From Argopecten irradians (lineage: Eukaryota > Mollusca > Bivalvia > Pectinida > Pectinidae), in assembly GCF_041381155.1 (NCBI RefSeq), contig NC_091135.1:47729086-47793085 (forward strand): a stretch of 64,000 nucleotides of DNA. Reading direction: 5' to 3'. Every line of letters begins with the position of its first letter. Position 1 is the first letter of the stretch. Position numbers and translations under genes: made by a program. Positions 35,201 to 46,700 of this stretch are shown here, piece after piece. The notes beneath the pieces are model-generated. The model had not been told where the DNA came from and did no database searches. It was given only the letters and a program-made list of their open reading frames with translations.

Positions 35201-38200
35201 TTGAGTTTATGCTAGACAATTATTACATCATATACTTCTATAGTTTAAAGTGTGTTCTTTTATTTCTAAATTATGTCTTCTACATGAAATAGAAAATAAA
35301 ACAAACAAGAAGAGCTTCGCTCTTCGTTTGCCGTGCATGATTCATATTAAAACATCTGGCTGCGCTCTTTAAGGCCTTGCCTTCAGTCATATTACATTTA
35401 ATATAATTAACTGACACCAGATCTAGACTTACACATTCTGAAATACCTATACAGTATCGTAACGTCATTTTTAGCTCAGTCCGTCCGTCAACATTTCCTT
35501 TAAATCGCTACTTGTCCTAGAGTTCTGCATGATTGTATCCTTGGGGAAGGGGAACAGAACTTGTAAAAATTTTGGCTCTGTCCCCCCTGGGCAGGAGGGG
35601 CGGGCCCAATAGGGAAATAGAGTAATCCTATAAATCGCTACTTGTCCTAGAGTTCTGCATGGATTGTAACCAAATTTGATCACAAACATCCTTGGGTAGG
35701 GGAACAGAACTTGTATAAATTTTGGCTCTGTCCCCCAGGGCAGAGGGGCGGGGCCCAATAGGGTAATAGAGTAAATCCTTTAAATCACTACTTGTCCTAG
35801 AGTTCTGCATGGATTGTAACCAAATTAGCCACAAACATCCTTGGGGAAGGGAACAGAACTTGTAAAAATTTGAGCTCTGATCCCCCGGGCAGGAGGGGCG
35901 GGGCCCAATAGGGGAAATAGAGGTAAATCCTTTAAATCGCTACAAGTCATAGAGTTATGAATGGAATGTAACCAAATTTGGCCACAAACATCCTTGGGGG
36001 AAGGGGAACAGAACTTGTATAAATTTTGGCTCTGACCCCCGGGGGCAGGAGGGACGGGGCCCAATATGGGTAATAGAGGTAAATCCTTTAAATCGCTTCT
36101 TGTCATAGAGCTCTGAATGGAATGTAACCAAATTTGGCCACAAACATCCTTGGGGGAGGGGGAACAGAACTTGTATAAATTTTGGCTCTGGTCCCCCCGG
36201 GGGCAGGAGGGGCGGGGCCCAATAGGGGAAATAGAGGTAAATCCTTTAAATCGCTACTTGTCATAGAGTTCTGAATGGAATGTAACCAAATTTGGCCACA
36301 AACATCCTTTGGGGAAGGGGAACAGAACTTGTATAAATTTTGGCTGTGACACCCCGGGGGCAGGAGGAGCCGGGCCCAATAGGGGTAATAGAGGTAAATC
36401 CTTTAAATCGCTATTAGTCATAGAGTTCTGCATGGATTGTAACCAAATTTGGCCACAAACATCCTTGGGGGAAGGGGAACAGAACTCGTATAAATTTTGA
36501 CTCTGGCCCCCCAAGGGCAGGACGGGTGGGGCCCAATAGGGGAAATAGAGGTAAATCCTATAAATCACTTCTTGTCCTAGAGTTTTGTTTGGATTGTGAC
36601 CAAATTTGGCCATAAACATCCTTGGAAGAAGGGGAACAGAACTTGTATAAATTTTGGCTCTGGTCCCCCGGGGGCAGGAGGGGCGGGGCCCAATAGGGGT
36701 AATAGAGGTAAATCCTTTAAATCGCTACTAGTCATAGAGTTCTGAATGGAATGTAACCAAATTTGGCCACAAACATCCTTGGGGAAGGGGGAACAGACCT
36801 TGTATAAATTTTGGCTCTGACCCCCTGGGGGCAGGAGGGGCGGGGCCCAATAGGGGAAATAGAGGTAAATCCTTTAAATCTCTACTTGTCCTAGAGCTCT
36901 ACATGAATTGTAACCAAATTTGGCCACAAACATCCTTGGGGGAAGGGGAACAGAACTTGTATAAATTTTGGCTCTGATCCCCCAGGGGCAGGAGGGGCGG
37001 GGCCCAATAGGGGAAATAGAGGTAAATTCTTTAAATCACTACTTGTCATAGAGTTCTGAATGGAATGTAACCAAATTTGGCCACAAACATCCTTTGGGGA
37101 AGGGGAACAGAACTTGTATAAATTTTGGCTCTGGTCCCCCGGGGGCAGGAGGGGCGGGGCCCAATAGGGGTAGTAGAGGTAAATCCTTTAAATCGCTACT
37201 AGTCATAGAGTTCTGAATGGAATGTAACCAAATTTGGCCACAGACATCCTTTGGGGAAGGGGAACAGAACTTGTATAAATTTTGGCTGTGACCCCCCGGG
37301 GGCAGGAGGGGCGGGGCCCAATAGGGGAAATAGAGGTAAATCCTTTAAATCGCTACTAGTCATAGAGTTCTGCATGGATTGTAACCAAATTTGGCCACAA
37401 ACATCCTTGGGGGAAGGGGAACAGAACTTGTATAAATTTTGACTCTGGCCCCCCAAGGGCAGGACGGGTGGGGCCCAATAGGGGAAATAGAGGTAAATCC
37501 TATAAATCACTTCTTGTCCTAGAGTTTTGTTTGGATTGTGACCAAATTTGGCCATAAACATCCTTGGAAAAACAGAACTTGTATAAATTTTGGCTCTGAC
37601 TCCCTGGGGGCGGGAGGGGTGGGGCCCAATAGGGGATTTAGAGGTTAATAATAAAATTCCTTCAGAAAAGAAACAATGAACCTGTATTCAGAACATTACT
37701 TGGCATTACAAACCAGGTGAGCGATACAGGCCCTCTGGGCCTCTTGTTTCAGAAATGCCACTTATGTCATTTTTTTTTTTTTTTTTTTTTTTTTTACTTG
37801 GATAGTCACAAGAGACAGTATACTGTAATTGACATTGTGGCTTTGAATATGGACATCACTTTCCTGTAATCTTCAAAGAAAGCCTCTGGAGACCTGTGCT
37901 TGGTCATTTACTTTCTCCTGAACTGCCTTCAGTTTTACTATGTGTATGAAAAAGTCCAGAGGTGGATATATATAGTCAAGGATTTATAAGTGAGAAGGAT
38001 TCGTGACTGTCTCTTTACATTACTAAACACCACGCGAGACGCCTATGAACCGGGAATAAAAACCGTTTTTCTCAACAAATACTTGTCTTATCGAGTCAAA
38101 CGAAACACCATTGTAAAGTTTATTAAATTTCACGACGTATATTACTTGCTTTAAAGACGGAATATTTAGAGGATATGTCTTTAATTTTCGTTAAAAATAA

Positions 38201-39466
38201 TCGACAGCTCATGAAATAACGGCCCCGCTTCAGAAAGTAAGACGGTAACACTCGCACCCGCAAGCTACATCAAAGGCTGCGCCGGCGGATATCAAAGGAA
38301 AATCAGTTGTCGCCCAACGTCACGGTCAGTGCACAAACACAAAAGCGCCTGCCTTGGACTTCCCCAAAACCCAGTGTGACTTATCCTTAAAGAAAATCAG
38401 TCATCGCCCAACGTCACAGTCAGTGCACAAACACAAAAGCGCCTGCCTTGGACTTCCCCAAAACCCAGTGTGACTTATCCTTCTCATATACGTCCTTGAT
38501 ATAATCTAAAGTGTAAATATCAGAACGACAGATCTCAGGCGAATTAATAGAGAAAAGACTGTATTTTTTACACATGGACCCTCATAAGAGCGCAGCTCTC
38601 TGCGCGGCCGAAGGCCGCGTAGAGCGAAGCTCTACTAACCATAACACGTGTGTGAGCATATAGAATCCAATACATTCCAGTACCCCTTGGACTTTGAAAT
38701 TGTGTCCCGCAGGAAAATTCTCGCGCCTCCAAGTAGGCAGCCATGTTTTAATTCTCGTTATCAGCACGACGAGATTTGAAATTTCTGTACTAGACTAAAT
38801 ATGTTTTCAGTATATGTTTTAAAATTACTGTAAGTAATTTTGATTTACACATATACAAGAACAACGCAATAAATGTACTGGTCCAATATATGACGTCAGT
38901 GACGTCATAAAACCTGACGCCAAAGATGACGGCACAGATTCGCGCGTATTTTTGATAGCATGGCATGTTGCCAAGTTTTCTCTGCATCTGATAAAAACAG
39001 GATTGAAGTATATTGAACTATTTTGAATTCTTTTTAACTATCGATAGTATGTGCATGTCAGTGAAATATTTTATTGTTATCTCGTAGAAAAATATAGACA
39101 ATATAAAGTTATGATGTTAAAATCTTTTACATGTAGCTGCGCTCTTCTGAGGCTTTGCCTTAAATTCATATTAATTAAAGGGTATCGGCATTCATGTACC
39201 AGACTTTGGTATGGGACTATGCTAGACTAGTGTCAAAACATGTATTTGACAGATATGGGCATGTTCAATCAGAACCGTGAATCGGAGCCTTTTCTCTCGA
39301 TGTAAGTCTCAATTTGCTAAAAGCAGCCATTCTATTAATTAAAAACAAATTCCGATAGGCCTACCACAAACATGTATAAATGAAAGAAAATAGAACTGTG
39401 TGCCTAGTAACGACGAAAATACATTAAAGACAGAACACGCACCGCATTCTTCATGGTGGCAGCCAT
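29208..39466 (-). CDS. PFDN4: Prefoldin subunit 4, four coding exons, 134 aa
   Basis: Beta-type subunit of the cytosolic hexameric prefoldin, which passes unfolded actin and tubulin to the chaperonin CCT. Coding exons in transcript order are 39466-39443, 32556-32452, 30520-30450 and 29412-29208. The product starts MAATMKNA, continues DQQKINKFARNNARLQDL and KELQNLEDAADEI, then IPYQIGEVF, and ends KVELYAKFGNNINLEADD plus DS. This matches the human protein, as I remember it, from end to end and in length (134 aa), with two coiled-coil helices around a beta hairpin. Exon 1 is only eight codons and was placed by its MAATMK start and the GTGCGT donor. Intron 1 is 6.9 kb and holds family A and C elements; intron 2 (30521-32451) holds a family-B element; intron 3 is a probable U12 intron. 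No lesion is seen. Confidence 0.95.
29413..30449 (-). other. PFDN4: Probable U12-type AT-AC intron of PFDN4
   Basis: On the minus strand the intron begins ATATCCTTT at 30449, the consensus minor-spliceosome donor. It contains TCCTTGAC at 29430-29423, a consensus U12 branch site, and ends GATAC at 29413, 11 bases after the branch adenosine. Joining here gives ATT CC|T TAC CAG ATA GGA, that is IPYQIG as in human PFDN4. No GT-AG choice gives that peptide; the best one adds two unmatched residues and needs a poor GTTCAT donor. Confidence 0.88.
30563..32021 (-). mobile_element. Family-B element, copy B2, in PFDN4 intron 2
   Basis: Left end: ACAAG plus the palindrome AGGCCCATGGGCCT and TAACGGTCA, the reverse of the family-B 3' end. 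Right end: a GCACGACG/GGACGG-rich run, then AGGTCATCCTGACC, a nested hairpin and GACCTAAAAA, the reverse of the 5' end. Inside are about five tandem units of 161 bp marked by CCCCTAGGGGTCGGACC (taggggt at 31151, 31312, 31473, 31634 and 31795). It has both ends. Orientation matches the host gene. Confidence 0.85.
33690..34850 (-). mobile_element. Family-A element, copy A3, in PFDN4 intron 1
   Basis: Left end: AGATCCC-AGA-GGGATCT and CTTGGCGCCCACC, the reverse of the family-A 3' end. Right end: GGACGGA run, GCGATTTGAAT and the AGCCCACCATC/GATGGTGGGCT hairpin followed by AAAAA. About seven monomers with AAGATGGC..GCCATCTT cores lie between, some shortened (for example near 34200-34215). The CTTGTT tag is decayed here. 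Its orientation matches the transcription of PFDN4. Confidence 0.8.
35300..35400 (+). repeat. Fragment of dispersed repeat D termini
   Basis: AAGAGCTTCGCTCTT is a small palindrome, and GGCTGCGCTCTTTAAGGCC followed by TTGCCTTCA resembles the right edge of repeat D at 39134-39165. A related piece (GGGCGCAGCTCTT) lies at about 33620-33632. Confidence 0.5.
35467..37749 (+). mobile_element. Family-C repeat-filled element, copy C1
   Basis: Starts TTTTTAGCTCAGTCCGTCCG and ends CCAGGTGAGCGATACAGG, the palindrome GGCCC-TCT-GGGCC and TCTTGTTT. The interior has about 14 tandem monomers of about 157 bp, each with ATCCTTTAAATCGCTAC, AACCAAATTTGGCCACAAAC, GGAACAGAACTTGTATAAAT and GGCGGGGCCCAATAGGGG. A block of about 2.4 monomers at 36250-36620 recurs 942 bp later at 37192-37562, six monomer lengths away. 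Unlike families A and B the 5' end shows no strong hairpin. It lies in PFDN4 intron 1, opposite to the gene. Long frames in it come from the tandem repeat and are not genes. Confidence 0.8.
37769..37796. repeat. Poly-T tract
   Basis: A run of about 27 T just after the family-C element. On the minus strand (the transcribed sense of PFDN4) it is poly-A; I see no SINE body attached. Confidence 0.8.
38299..38486 (+). repeat. Two-copy 94-bp tandem duplication
   Basis: Two units beginning AAAATCAGT and holding AAAGCGCCTGCCTTGGACTT and CCCAGTGTGACTTATCCTT are offset by 94 bp with only a few differences. It is recent and non-coding, within PFDN4 intron 1. Confidence 0.85.
38586..39147 (+). mobile_element. 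Dispersed repeat D, copy 2, with AAGAGCGCAGCT termini
   Basis: AAGAGCGCAGCT at 38586 and AGCTGCGCTCTT near 39136-39147 are exact inverted repeats of 12 bp, which suggests a small TIR element. Just inside the left end is a second palindrome (TGCGCGGCCGAAGGCCGCGTA). On the minus strand it contains RICAVIFGVRF, also present in copy 1 at 11420-11460. It lies just inside PFDN4 intron 1, about 300 bp from exon 1. Confidence 0.6.
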
Positions 39467-40440
39467 CTTGGAACGGTGATTGTATCTCCGCACTGAATAG
39501 AATATTTTTTAACTTTTAAATGTTTGAAGTACGGAAATCTATCTAAAATCAATGAATTATGATGATAAGATGAGATATCACTTTTAGAATACAGTAAAAG
39601 TTTTTAGGCTATCAAAATTTTATTTTTTGTTTTCCTGAAAGATTTTTCTAATAAAAGAACCAACTTACTTATAAGTAGAAAAATACGGAATATCCTATGA
39701 CGTAAACACACTTATAAATCCTTGGCTCGATGTAAGGACATTTGCTAGAAAACTCGCCATTAAGGCAGAACCATGATTTCTGTTACCAGAGACATAGATA
39801 ACTGTTGTTACAAATGTTCACCTTATTTGTAAGAAAAAAAATAGGAATGGAGTTTTCAAGTACAATTAACTTGTATGTATCAGAGATTTACTGTAACTAT
39901 CTAAATATCTGCGTGTATATATGCATGAACTCAGTACATGTAAACTTTTTTATAACGGTTAGATATTATTTTTACCTTTGACTTATCATACATAGGTGCA
40001 GGAATTGTACCATGATTAAATTGAGGTGGGATAGGGGGGGGGGGGGGGTTGTTCTGTAACGCGCATTATTCAGTTTGTCTCCAATCCTGGGAGAATTAAT
40101 AGGACCATAAACAAGCATATATTTTTGATTTAATTATTTTACACGCAGTCAAGTTATTTAAGGCACATGGATGAGCACCACTTCTGATTAAACTCATGAC
40201 ACCACTAATTGATTAGCTTATAACAAGAACGTACTGTGCGTTCCATACTATTAAAAGATTATTTTTTAATATCGTGACACCAACATGTGTGAATTTGCTC
40301 ATATCAATACATATATCTAACAACACGGTTTCTTGTGAGACGCATTATTTTACTTTTTACTATATAAATCATATATATCAAGCATATTTTGTAAACTCTT
40401 AGGCTGAGTTCTAACCAGGCATATATCATCAGCTTGTCTT
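39467..40440 (-). promoter_or_regulatory. PFDN4: PFDN4 upstream region
   Basis: Sequence 5' of the PFDN4 start codon. I see no TATA box I would defend. It contains a poly-G run at about 40036-40049 and otherwise AT-rich sequence. The promoter is inferred only from gene position. Confidence 0.35.
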
Positions 40441-40449
40441 TGTTTGTGA

Positions 40450-41420
40450 ATTCTTAATTCCGCAACATTATACACCGTAATTAAAATTTTCAATAATGTC
40501 TGATAATATTATTTATAAAATACTAAGTACATTTTCAAGTTATACCGATCTCGTGTAGTTTATATAGTAACCCATCATGCTACACCGTAGCAAATGCCTT
40601 ATTGCTATCTAGGAAGGCGACATAAACATCTTCCTTTTTTTCCAGGTTGTAATTAATATATTCCTTTAAGTTAAATGAAGTTAACAGACTACATAGGCCT
40701 TTTTGATATGCTGATTGATGTTTAATGGGGAAACTATTAGAATTAAGGGCTGGTTCCAATCTCTTGACTAAAATAATTTCAGATACATGTACATTATTAC
40801 ATGTACTTTAAAAATGACTGATAAAAGAGTTCATCCCTTATAACTATCCGGATCATCTTTGTGTTTACCGTTTCCCATATACAACGTAATTATTGTGTCC
40901 ATTTTTCTGGTACATGTATGTAACGACTTACATTTGATAGATGAGTATACATCACCATATTCCCATTTCAAATGTTTATAAACAAGACTATCTTGACCAC
41001 ATGACTTATTGATCTGTAACTTATTACAAATGCTCTTCACCTAAGACATAGAAACGGTTCCTCTAAAAACGTGTCAGCGTCGCGAGGCATACTCTTTATC
41101 TGAAATGTTTCTTTAAAACCGCCATCAACTAAATGTACTGTAATCATACTTAAATATATTTTCAAAATGTGATGCCCAATTATCTATAATGATCTTAGGG
41201 TCTCTAAATGTTTCACTATTATATGTAAATTCTGTCTGACAATTTCGCCTTTTTTCGATTTATTCCTAAAAAAATATATCAAAACAATTGTCATCAATCT
41301 ATTTCACTTCATTTGCAATCTCTGATAACTGATTAGACCTATTGGTTTCAGACTCTGATTTTCTCGAAACATGGTCTATTAAAAACCGCAAGTGCATTTT
41401 TTTTCTTTTATCAACGTATC
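40450..41420 (-). mobile_element. Second LINE fragment, linker and N-terminal RT
   Basis: On the minus strand, pieces typical of a non-LTR retrotransposon ORF2 follow one another: WASHFENIFKYD (about 41180-41145), INKSCGQDSLVYKHLK (about 41015-40970), DDPDSYKG (about 40855-40831), LEPALNSN, HQSAYQKGLCSLLTSFNLKE and VYVAFLDSNKAF, the last being RT motif A. Stops and frame changes are scattered through it, including directly after motif A, and neither end of the element is present. It is an old dead copy and differs from the LINE at 1-1325 in region, so I cannot say whether they are one family. Confidence 0.8.
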
Positions 41421-41424
41421 AAGC

Positions 41425-43160
41425 AAAACATATTTTTTCTTTCAAAAGTGGTGCTACACGAATTTTTCTGAACTTTTATTACACTATAGCTGTTTAGGAT
41501 TCAAAAACACTAAGTATAAATCGGGGTCCCTCTACCTATCGTAAAAATGGCGGCGTTACCAATCTCTCTAATATATGTTTCTGCACAAACTGATTTAAGG
41601 GTTACAAGTCGTTATGTTGTATTATGGATCTTTAAGACACAATATCAACAAAATAGCAGTAATATTTCTAGTAATGGATTATGATATTATATCGTATGTA
41701 TAAATATACGATATTCTTTATTATTTAATGAATAACAGTAATATTTTATCTTGTGAGGTGGAAACTTTGATATTTTCATGTTTTATTTATTACATTTTAC
41801 GTCTCGTCTCTATTTTAGGTCCAAACTATGCCAACTGACACATGGGGCGCAAAGGATTTTGAGGAAAGATAACTGAAGATAACCTAATGCAAAGCATTTA
41901 TGCTCCAACAATTAAAAATCAAAAGTAAAAGGGAAAAAAAAAGAAAAACAAAAAAACTACTATTATACTTTTGGTTTGATATTTCAAAATAAGATACTCC
42001 AGCCAAAACGGCATTTTCACTGTACATGCTGTGTTCTGATTGATCAATATTAAGTGAATATGTCAAAAGCGATGTTTTCACTCGTGGTGAAAAACACCTC
42101 ATATACTTCGACTATATGACCTTATATTTTACACTGAAAAATGTAAAGCTTTTCTGTGGAGAAACAGGTCAGTAAATATAAGTACATGCAAGTATGCTCT
42201 CGCCCCCAACATGACCCTCGTGACTTATTGTTCGGTACTGTATTATTTGTAACCATGTTTATAACAGTCCCGGAGTTTCTTGATTGGTTCCATCTCTGCA
42301 GGATTCCTTTACAAATCACCTATGTGCAATATTTTCCACAATCTTACACTCATGACAGTCATTATAGAAAATTTTGATATAAAGATATATCTAGTTCTCT
42401 GAATTTGCCATTGTTGTTCTCAGACTTTTGATGTCCACATGTTCTGTGTCCAGTTTTGATATAACCCCAATGATGCCCCAACTGCGATTAGTATAGTAGT
42501 AATCTTGTACGTAATGGAGAGCCTTTTATGTCGTGCTTGTGCTCCGGAATTTCTGCAACTGTTTACACCAACATAGCCAAACACAGACTGCTAGCCCGTC
42601 CAGTTCCGGTCAGTTCTGTGACAATTGTTAAACATTCTATAAACCTCCCTGTTTTTGCGATGTCTAAAATTCGCGTTTTCGTGCCTGACGACCTTTTCAC
42701 GGCGACTTTATTTTCGTGAATTGCAGTTAAAAAACCTCTAATGCAAAAAGTTGGCACGTATTTTGGTGATGATTTAGGAATACATGAAGAATTGCACACA
42801 CAAGTAAGTTGTTTTACAGTACCGCATTCCATCATAAAGCGAAACATATATGTATCAAAACTGCAATAATTTGCTATTAAAATTCTTATTTAAATTTTGG
42901 TGAATGTTTTAGAACAATCAAAACTGGTCTCCTAAGCATAGATTGATCACCGTGATGCTGGCTGTGATAGGTCGGAGAATAATTTTAAATCCCAGAATAG
43001 TCGCTGTAACGACAACGCAAACAAGTCATTAGTTTTCAAAGTTTATTTCATAGAATTTATAATATGTTACTAAAACACGTATATAAAAAGGAAAATAAAT
43101 AAATAAAGGAATAGATAAATAAACAAATATGTAGATGATAGATAAAATGAATAAATAAAT
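41425..43160. other. Non-coding stretch without recognised features
   Basis: Intergenic sequence between the LINE relic and the unknown gene. Short open frames here (for example at 42528-42847 on both strands) overlap each other and show no domain or codon pattern I trust. The tract 43083-43165 is (ATAA)-rich. Confidence 0.45.
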
Positions 43161-43164
43161 GAAT

Positions 43165-43395
43165 AAATATTTCACGATATTTAAAGATACACATGTGCCT
43201 ATGTATCTTTAAATATCGTGCATTATTCATTTATGTAACATTATCATTGGCATTTAAAGATACACATGCACATATGTTTCTTTAAATATCATGAATTATT
43301 CATTTATGTAACATAATCATGGATATTCAAAGACACACATGTACATATATCTTTAAATATTAATGATTATTTTACTTATGTAACATAATCATCAT
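43165..43395. repeat. Three-copy 73-bp tandem repeat with hairpin units
   Basis: Units start near 43183, 43256 and 43329 at AAAGATACACATG. Each unit holds an inverted pair such as ATATTTAAAGATAC and GTATCTTTAAATAT, then TTATTCATTTATGTAACAT. ATAAATAAATA microsatellite flanks it on both sides (43100-43165 and 43485-43670). Confidence 0.85.
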
Positions 43396-43759
43396 GACTG
43401 ATTCGACGTTTTAGCTTATTGTCACATCATTTACATATTACAATCTGCAATATTTTCTCACGTCATGATTAATAGATTGACGACAAAATAAATAAATAAA
43501 TAAATAAATAATAAATAAATTAATGAATAAATTTGAACTAGATAAATAAATACATTTGAATAAATAAACCAGCAAAAAAAACCCAAAAAAAAACAAAAAA
43601 GCAAAAAACAAATAAATAGGCCTATATTTAAATAAATAAACATTGACGAATAGATAAATAATAATGATATTATTATAACATAGATGATTTATAAAAATAT
43701 CGTAACTTAGTACGTAGCCTTGATTGGTCCACCACTAGCACTATGTGATGACAGCCATC

Positions 43760-46700
43760 CTATGACAATAGCCATTTTGACACCTTGCTCGACGCCATTA
43801 TATCTGAAACAGATGGAAATGAAGCCCGAATTAAAATTAGAGAAAATAATATGCATTTGATGAATTGGTGTTGCACCATAACAATTTTGAATTGATTGGA
43901 CTATTTTGAAAGAAAAGCAGGTACAAAAACTACATTCTGTTGAAACTAAAATTGTGATGATAGACGAACAGTTTTGTGAGTAGATCTAGGCTAGCTTTGC
44001 TACCAATATCTCATCCAAAAAATGAAAATGCATGTAATTTGAATATTTACCTTGCTTAACTTTCTTCATTTTCTTATTCAGTCCTCGCAGGAACTTGAAG
44101 CTGGCCTTAGGTCCGTGTTTCTTCACATCAGACATACCAGGGATAACATCCAGGTTTGGACTGGCGTCATTAAATGGAAGGACAGGGCTGACGTCATCGA
44201 ATGGGAGAACAGGGCTGACGTCATCAAATGGGAGGACGGGGCTGGTGTTCGATGATACTCGTGCATCTGAAGGATGAGGATCACGTGGTTCAGCCTCTTC
44301 GAGCTTTGTCGGGTATATCTCTTGGTCGTCCATGTCAAACACACAAGATTCCATGTCTGAAAAGGCTGAATTAGAAAACATTCGAGATTGAAAACTCAAT
44401 TGTTGAGAAGCAAGAAATTGATATAATTCAGTACGTCAATCTATTACTTGTAGCAGGTCGTTTTGTATTTACAGTCTTAGTAGTGATAGTAATTATGTAT
44501 TATAATATCTACCTTGCACGGACGTCACATCGTTCCCAGTAATATCACTTCCGTCATCGCCATTCTCGATGTCGGAGAGAACGACCTCATATTCTTCAGA
44601 CGAGGTTCCGGATGCAGCCAGCTCGAAAGTCACGTGTTTGGTTGGTTTAGCCCACTGATCAAGTGCATCGTTACTTGCTGCTTTCTGGTTGTCTTCATGA
44701 ATGATCAGGAAACCTAAACCAAATATCATTTGTCATCACCATTTCATCCCATTTGAGCAACTCGAATATATAATGTCGATATATACATGTACATGTATAT
44801 GAAATCAATGACTGAAAATTTCAGTTTTTGCTAATATCAAAGCCGCTTATCAAAGATTGCCAACCACAGTCGTTGGACCCAAGTATTCGTCACTGTTGTT
44901 TTATCGCTTTGATATATACTATGAATTTTCACTTTTTCTCTTTGATTTTTTTCTGATCTCATTTATTGATACATTATGTGGGTAAAGGATTGGAATTTCG
45001 TCCGTTTGATCAAGCAATGGAATATATACCTTTAACGACACGCTGTTCACTGATGTCCGGTAAAGTTGGTTCTTCTTCACTCAACTCAATACAGGACACA
45101 TCCGACCTAGCAGAGTCCATGGTGTCGGGCGTGGTATATTCACCAAGCAACATGGGTATACGGATTTTATGTATTTTGTCAATGTCTTCATTAGCCATGG
45201 CAACCAGAGCTCTGCTATGTTCTTTATCTATCCTCTCCATAGTAGACTTAGTCATGTAATTGGCCATGAAATTCTTGTCATACATTTGATCTCTCCTCTC
45301 ATATCCGACTTGACTTGCTGAAGAAGCAGTACCGCCTACAAAATGAATAACCACAATGTAATACCTTGATACAGTGTGATTTGAAAGAATATATTTGAGT
45401 TAATTTTCCAATATTTCAATCGCGCAATTATTGCCTCAAAATAACAATATCACAACTAGCGACAGATTTACAAGAACGCAACATTGAAGAATAATCGGAC
45501 AAGGAGTCTCGGAAGAAAAGTAGTCTTTGTCTCAATCGAAGGTTTAATTCAAAATCGGAAGATGACACATTTTCGAATCATGCCACTGCTCGATGTAAGA
45601 TGTCCCTCCCTTGGGATTACAACCAATAGCAATAAAACTGAAGTACACACATTGACCAATAAACTTACTAGGTTCACAATCGTCCTCGCTAGCTAACTTT
45701 TCTTCGTTAGACTTTGTCATGTAATCGACCAGGAATTTTTTTTCGTATATTTGATCTCTTCTGGCATATCCAGCTAGGCTTTCTGAAGAAGTTGCACAGC
45801 CTATAAAACAAAGTATGTTCGACTATATTTATATGCAGTGTGTTATGACAGAAATGGCTTCCATGTTATATTCACAACAACTGAATGACGCAATTGTGAC
45901 TGAGGTATACATTAATATGAAAATACCACTTCTGAATACAGAAAATTCACATAAAGAGGAATCACACTGCATACATAGACGACTCGCTTCATTCCAACCG
46001 GAGGGAAACACATTCTAAGGATGAGAACACGAGTCGGTGAAAGAACAATTAGGTTTCTACCCTGCTATATTATTACATTGGCGTCCTCCAACCATAACTA
46101 CCATAATTAAAAGAAATTAACATACAAAACTAATTAAACCAAAAAACAACTTACTGGTTTCAGATTCATCCTCGCTAGCAGTGATATATACACTTTCTAC
46201 TTCCGTGTCAGAGTAGTACGATGTCTCGCCTAACGAAGATTCCGAGTTTGACCATCGAGGACTCGATTCTCTATAGAATACTCCTTGTACGTCCGATTCA
46301 TCTTCCTCATATCGCAGAAACTCTGGAACAGGATTTGAGACAATGTTCAAATTAAGAATCTTGTGTATATAAATATTATTTAAATTATTGAAGCGCTAAT
46401 GAAAAATAAAATATGCGATTTATACAGCATCCGCTAACAATCAGAGGTAATCCAAGTACATGGTATTCTGTTACACGTTTGAAAAATGTTGGTCTTTGAT
46501 TATGACAACTTACCTTTTACCGAATGGTAATGCTGGACAAAACTTGAAGCTGAGCATTCTTCGCTCAAATCAATGCATGAGATCTCAGCGTCCACATCAT
46601 ATCTTGATCTATGACTGAACATAGGGCTGAATCTCGAGTCTGTGTCTGTATCGTACATTGTTTCGCTCATAAGACATGGCTTCCAAGTTTGTTTGTAATC

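Noticed and set aside
35471-37561. Proline-rich minus-strand frames in the family-C array
   Set aside because: They follow the 157-bp repeat and change frame from monomer to monomer; the element has defined ends and no promoter or conserved domain.
42528-42847. Overlapping short frames on both strands
   Set aside because: No domain, no splice partners and frames on both strands of the same DNA; probably chance.
43686-43803. Longer last-exon frame of the unknown gene (VKMAIVIGWLSSHSASGG)
   Set aside because: It is not in the phase-1 frame set by the only good acceptor (TTTCAG before 43803); kept only as a doubt about the gene's C-terminus.
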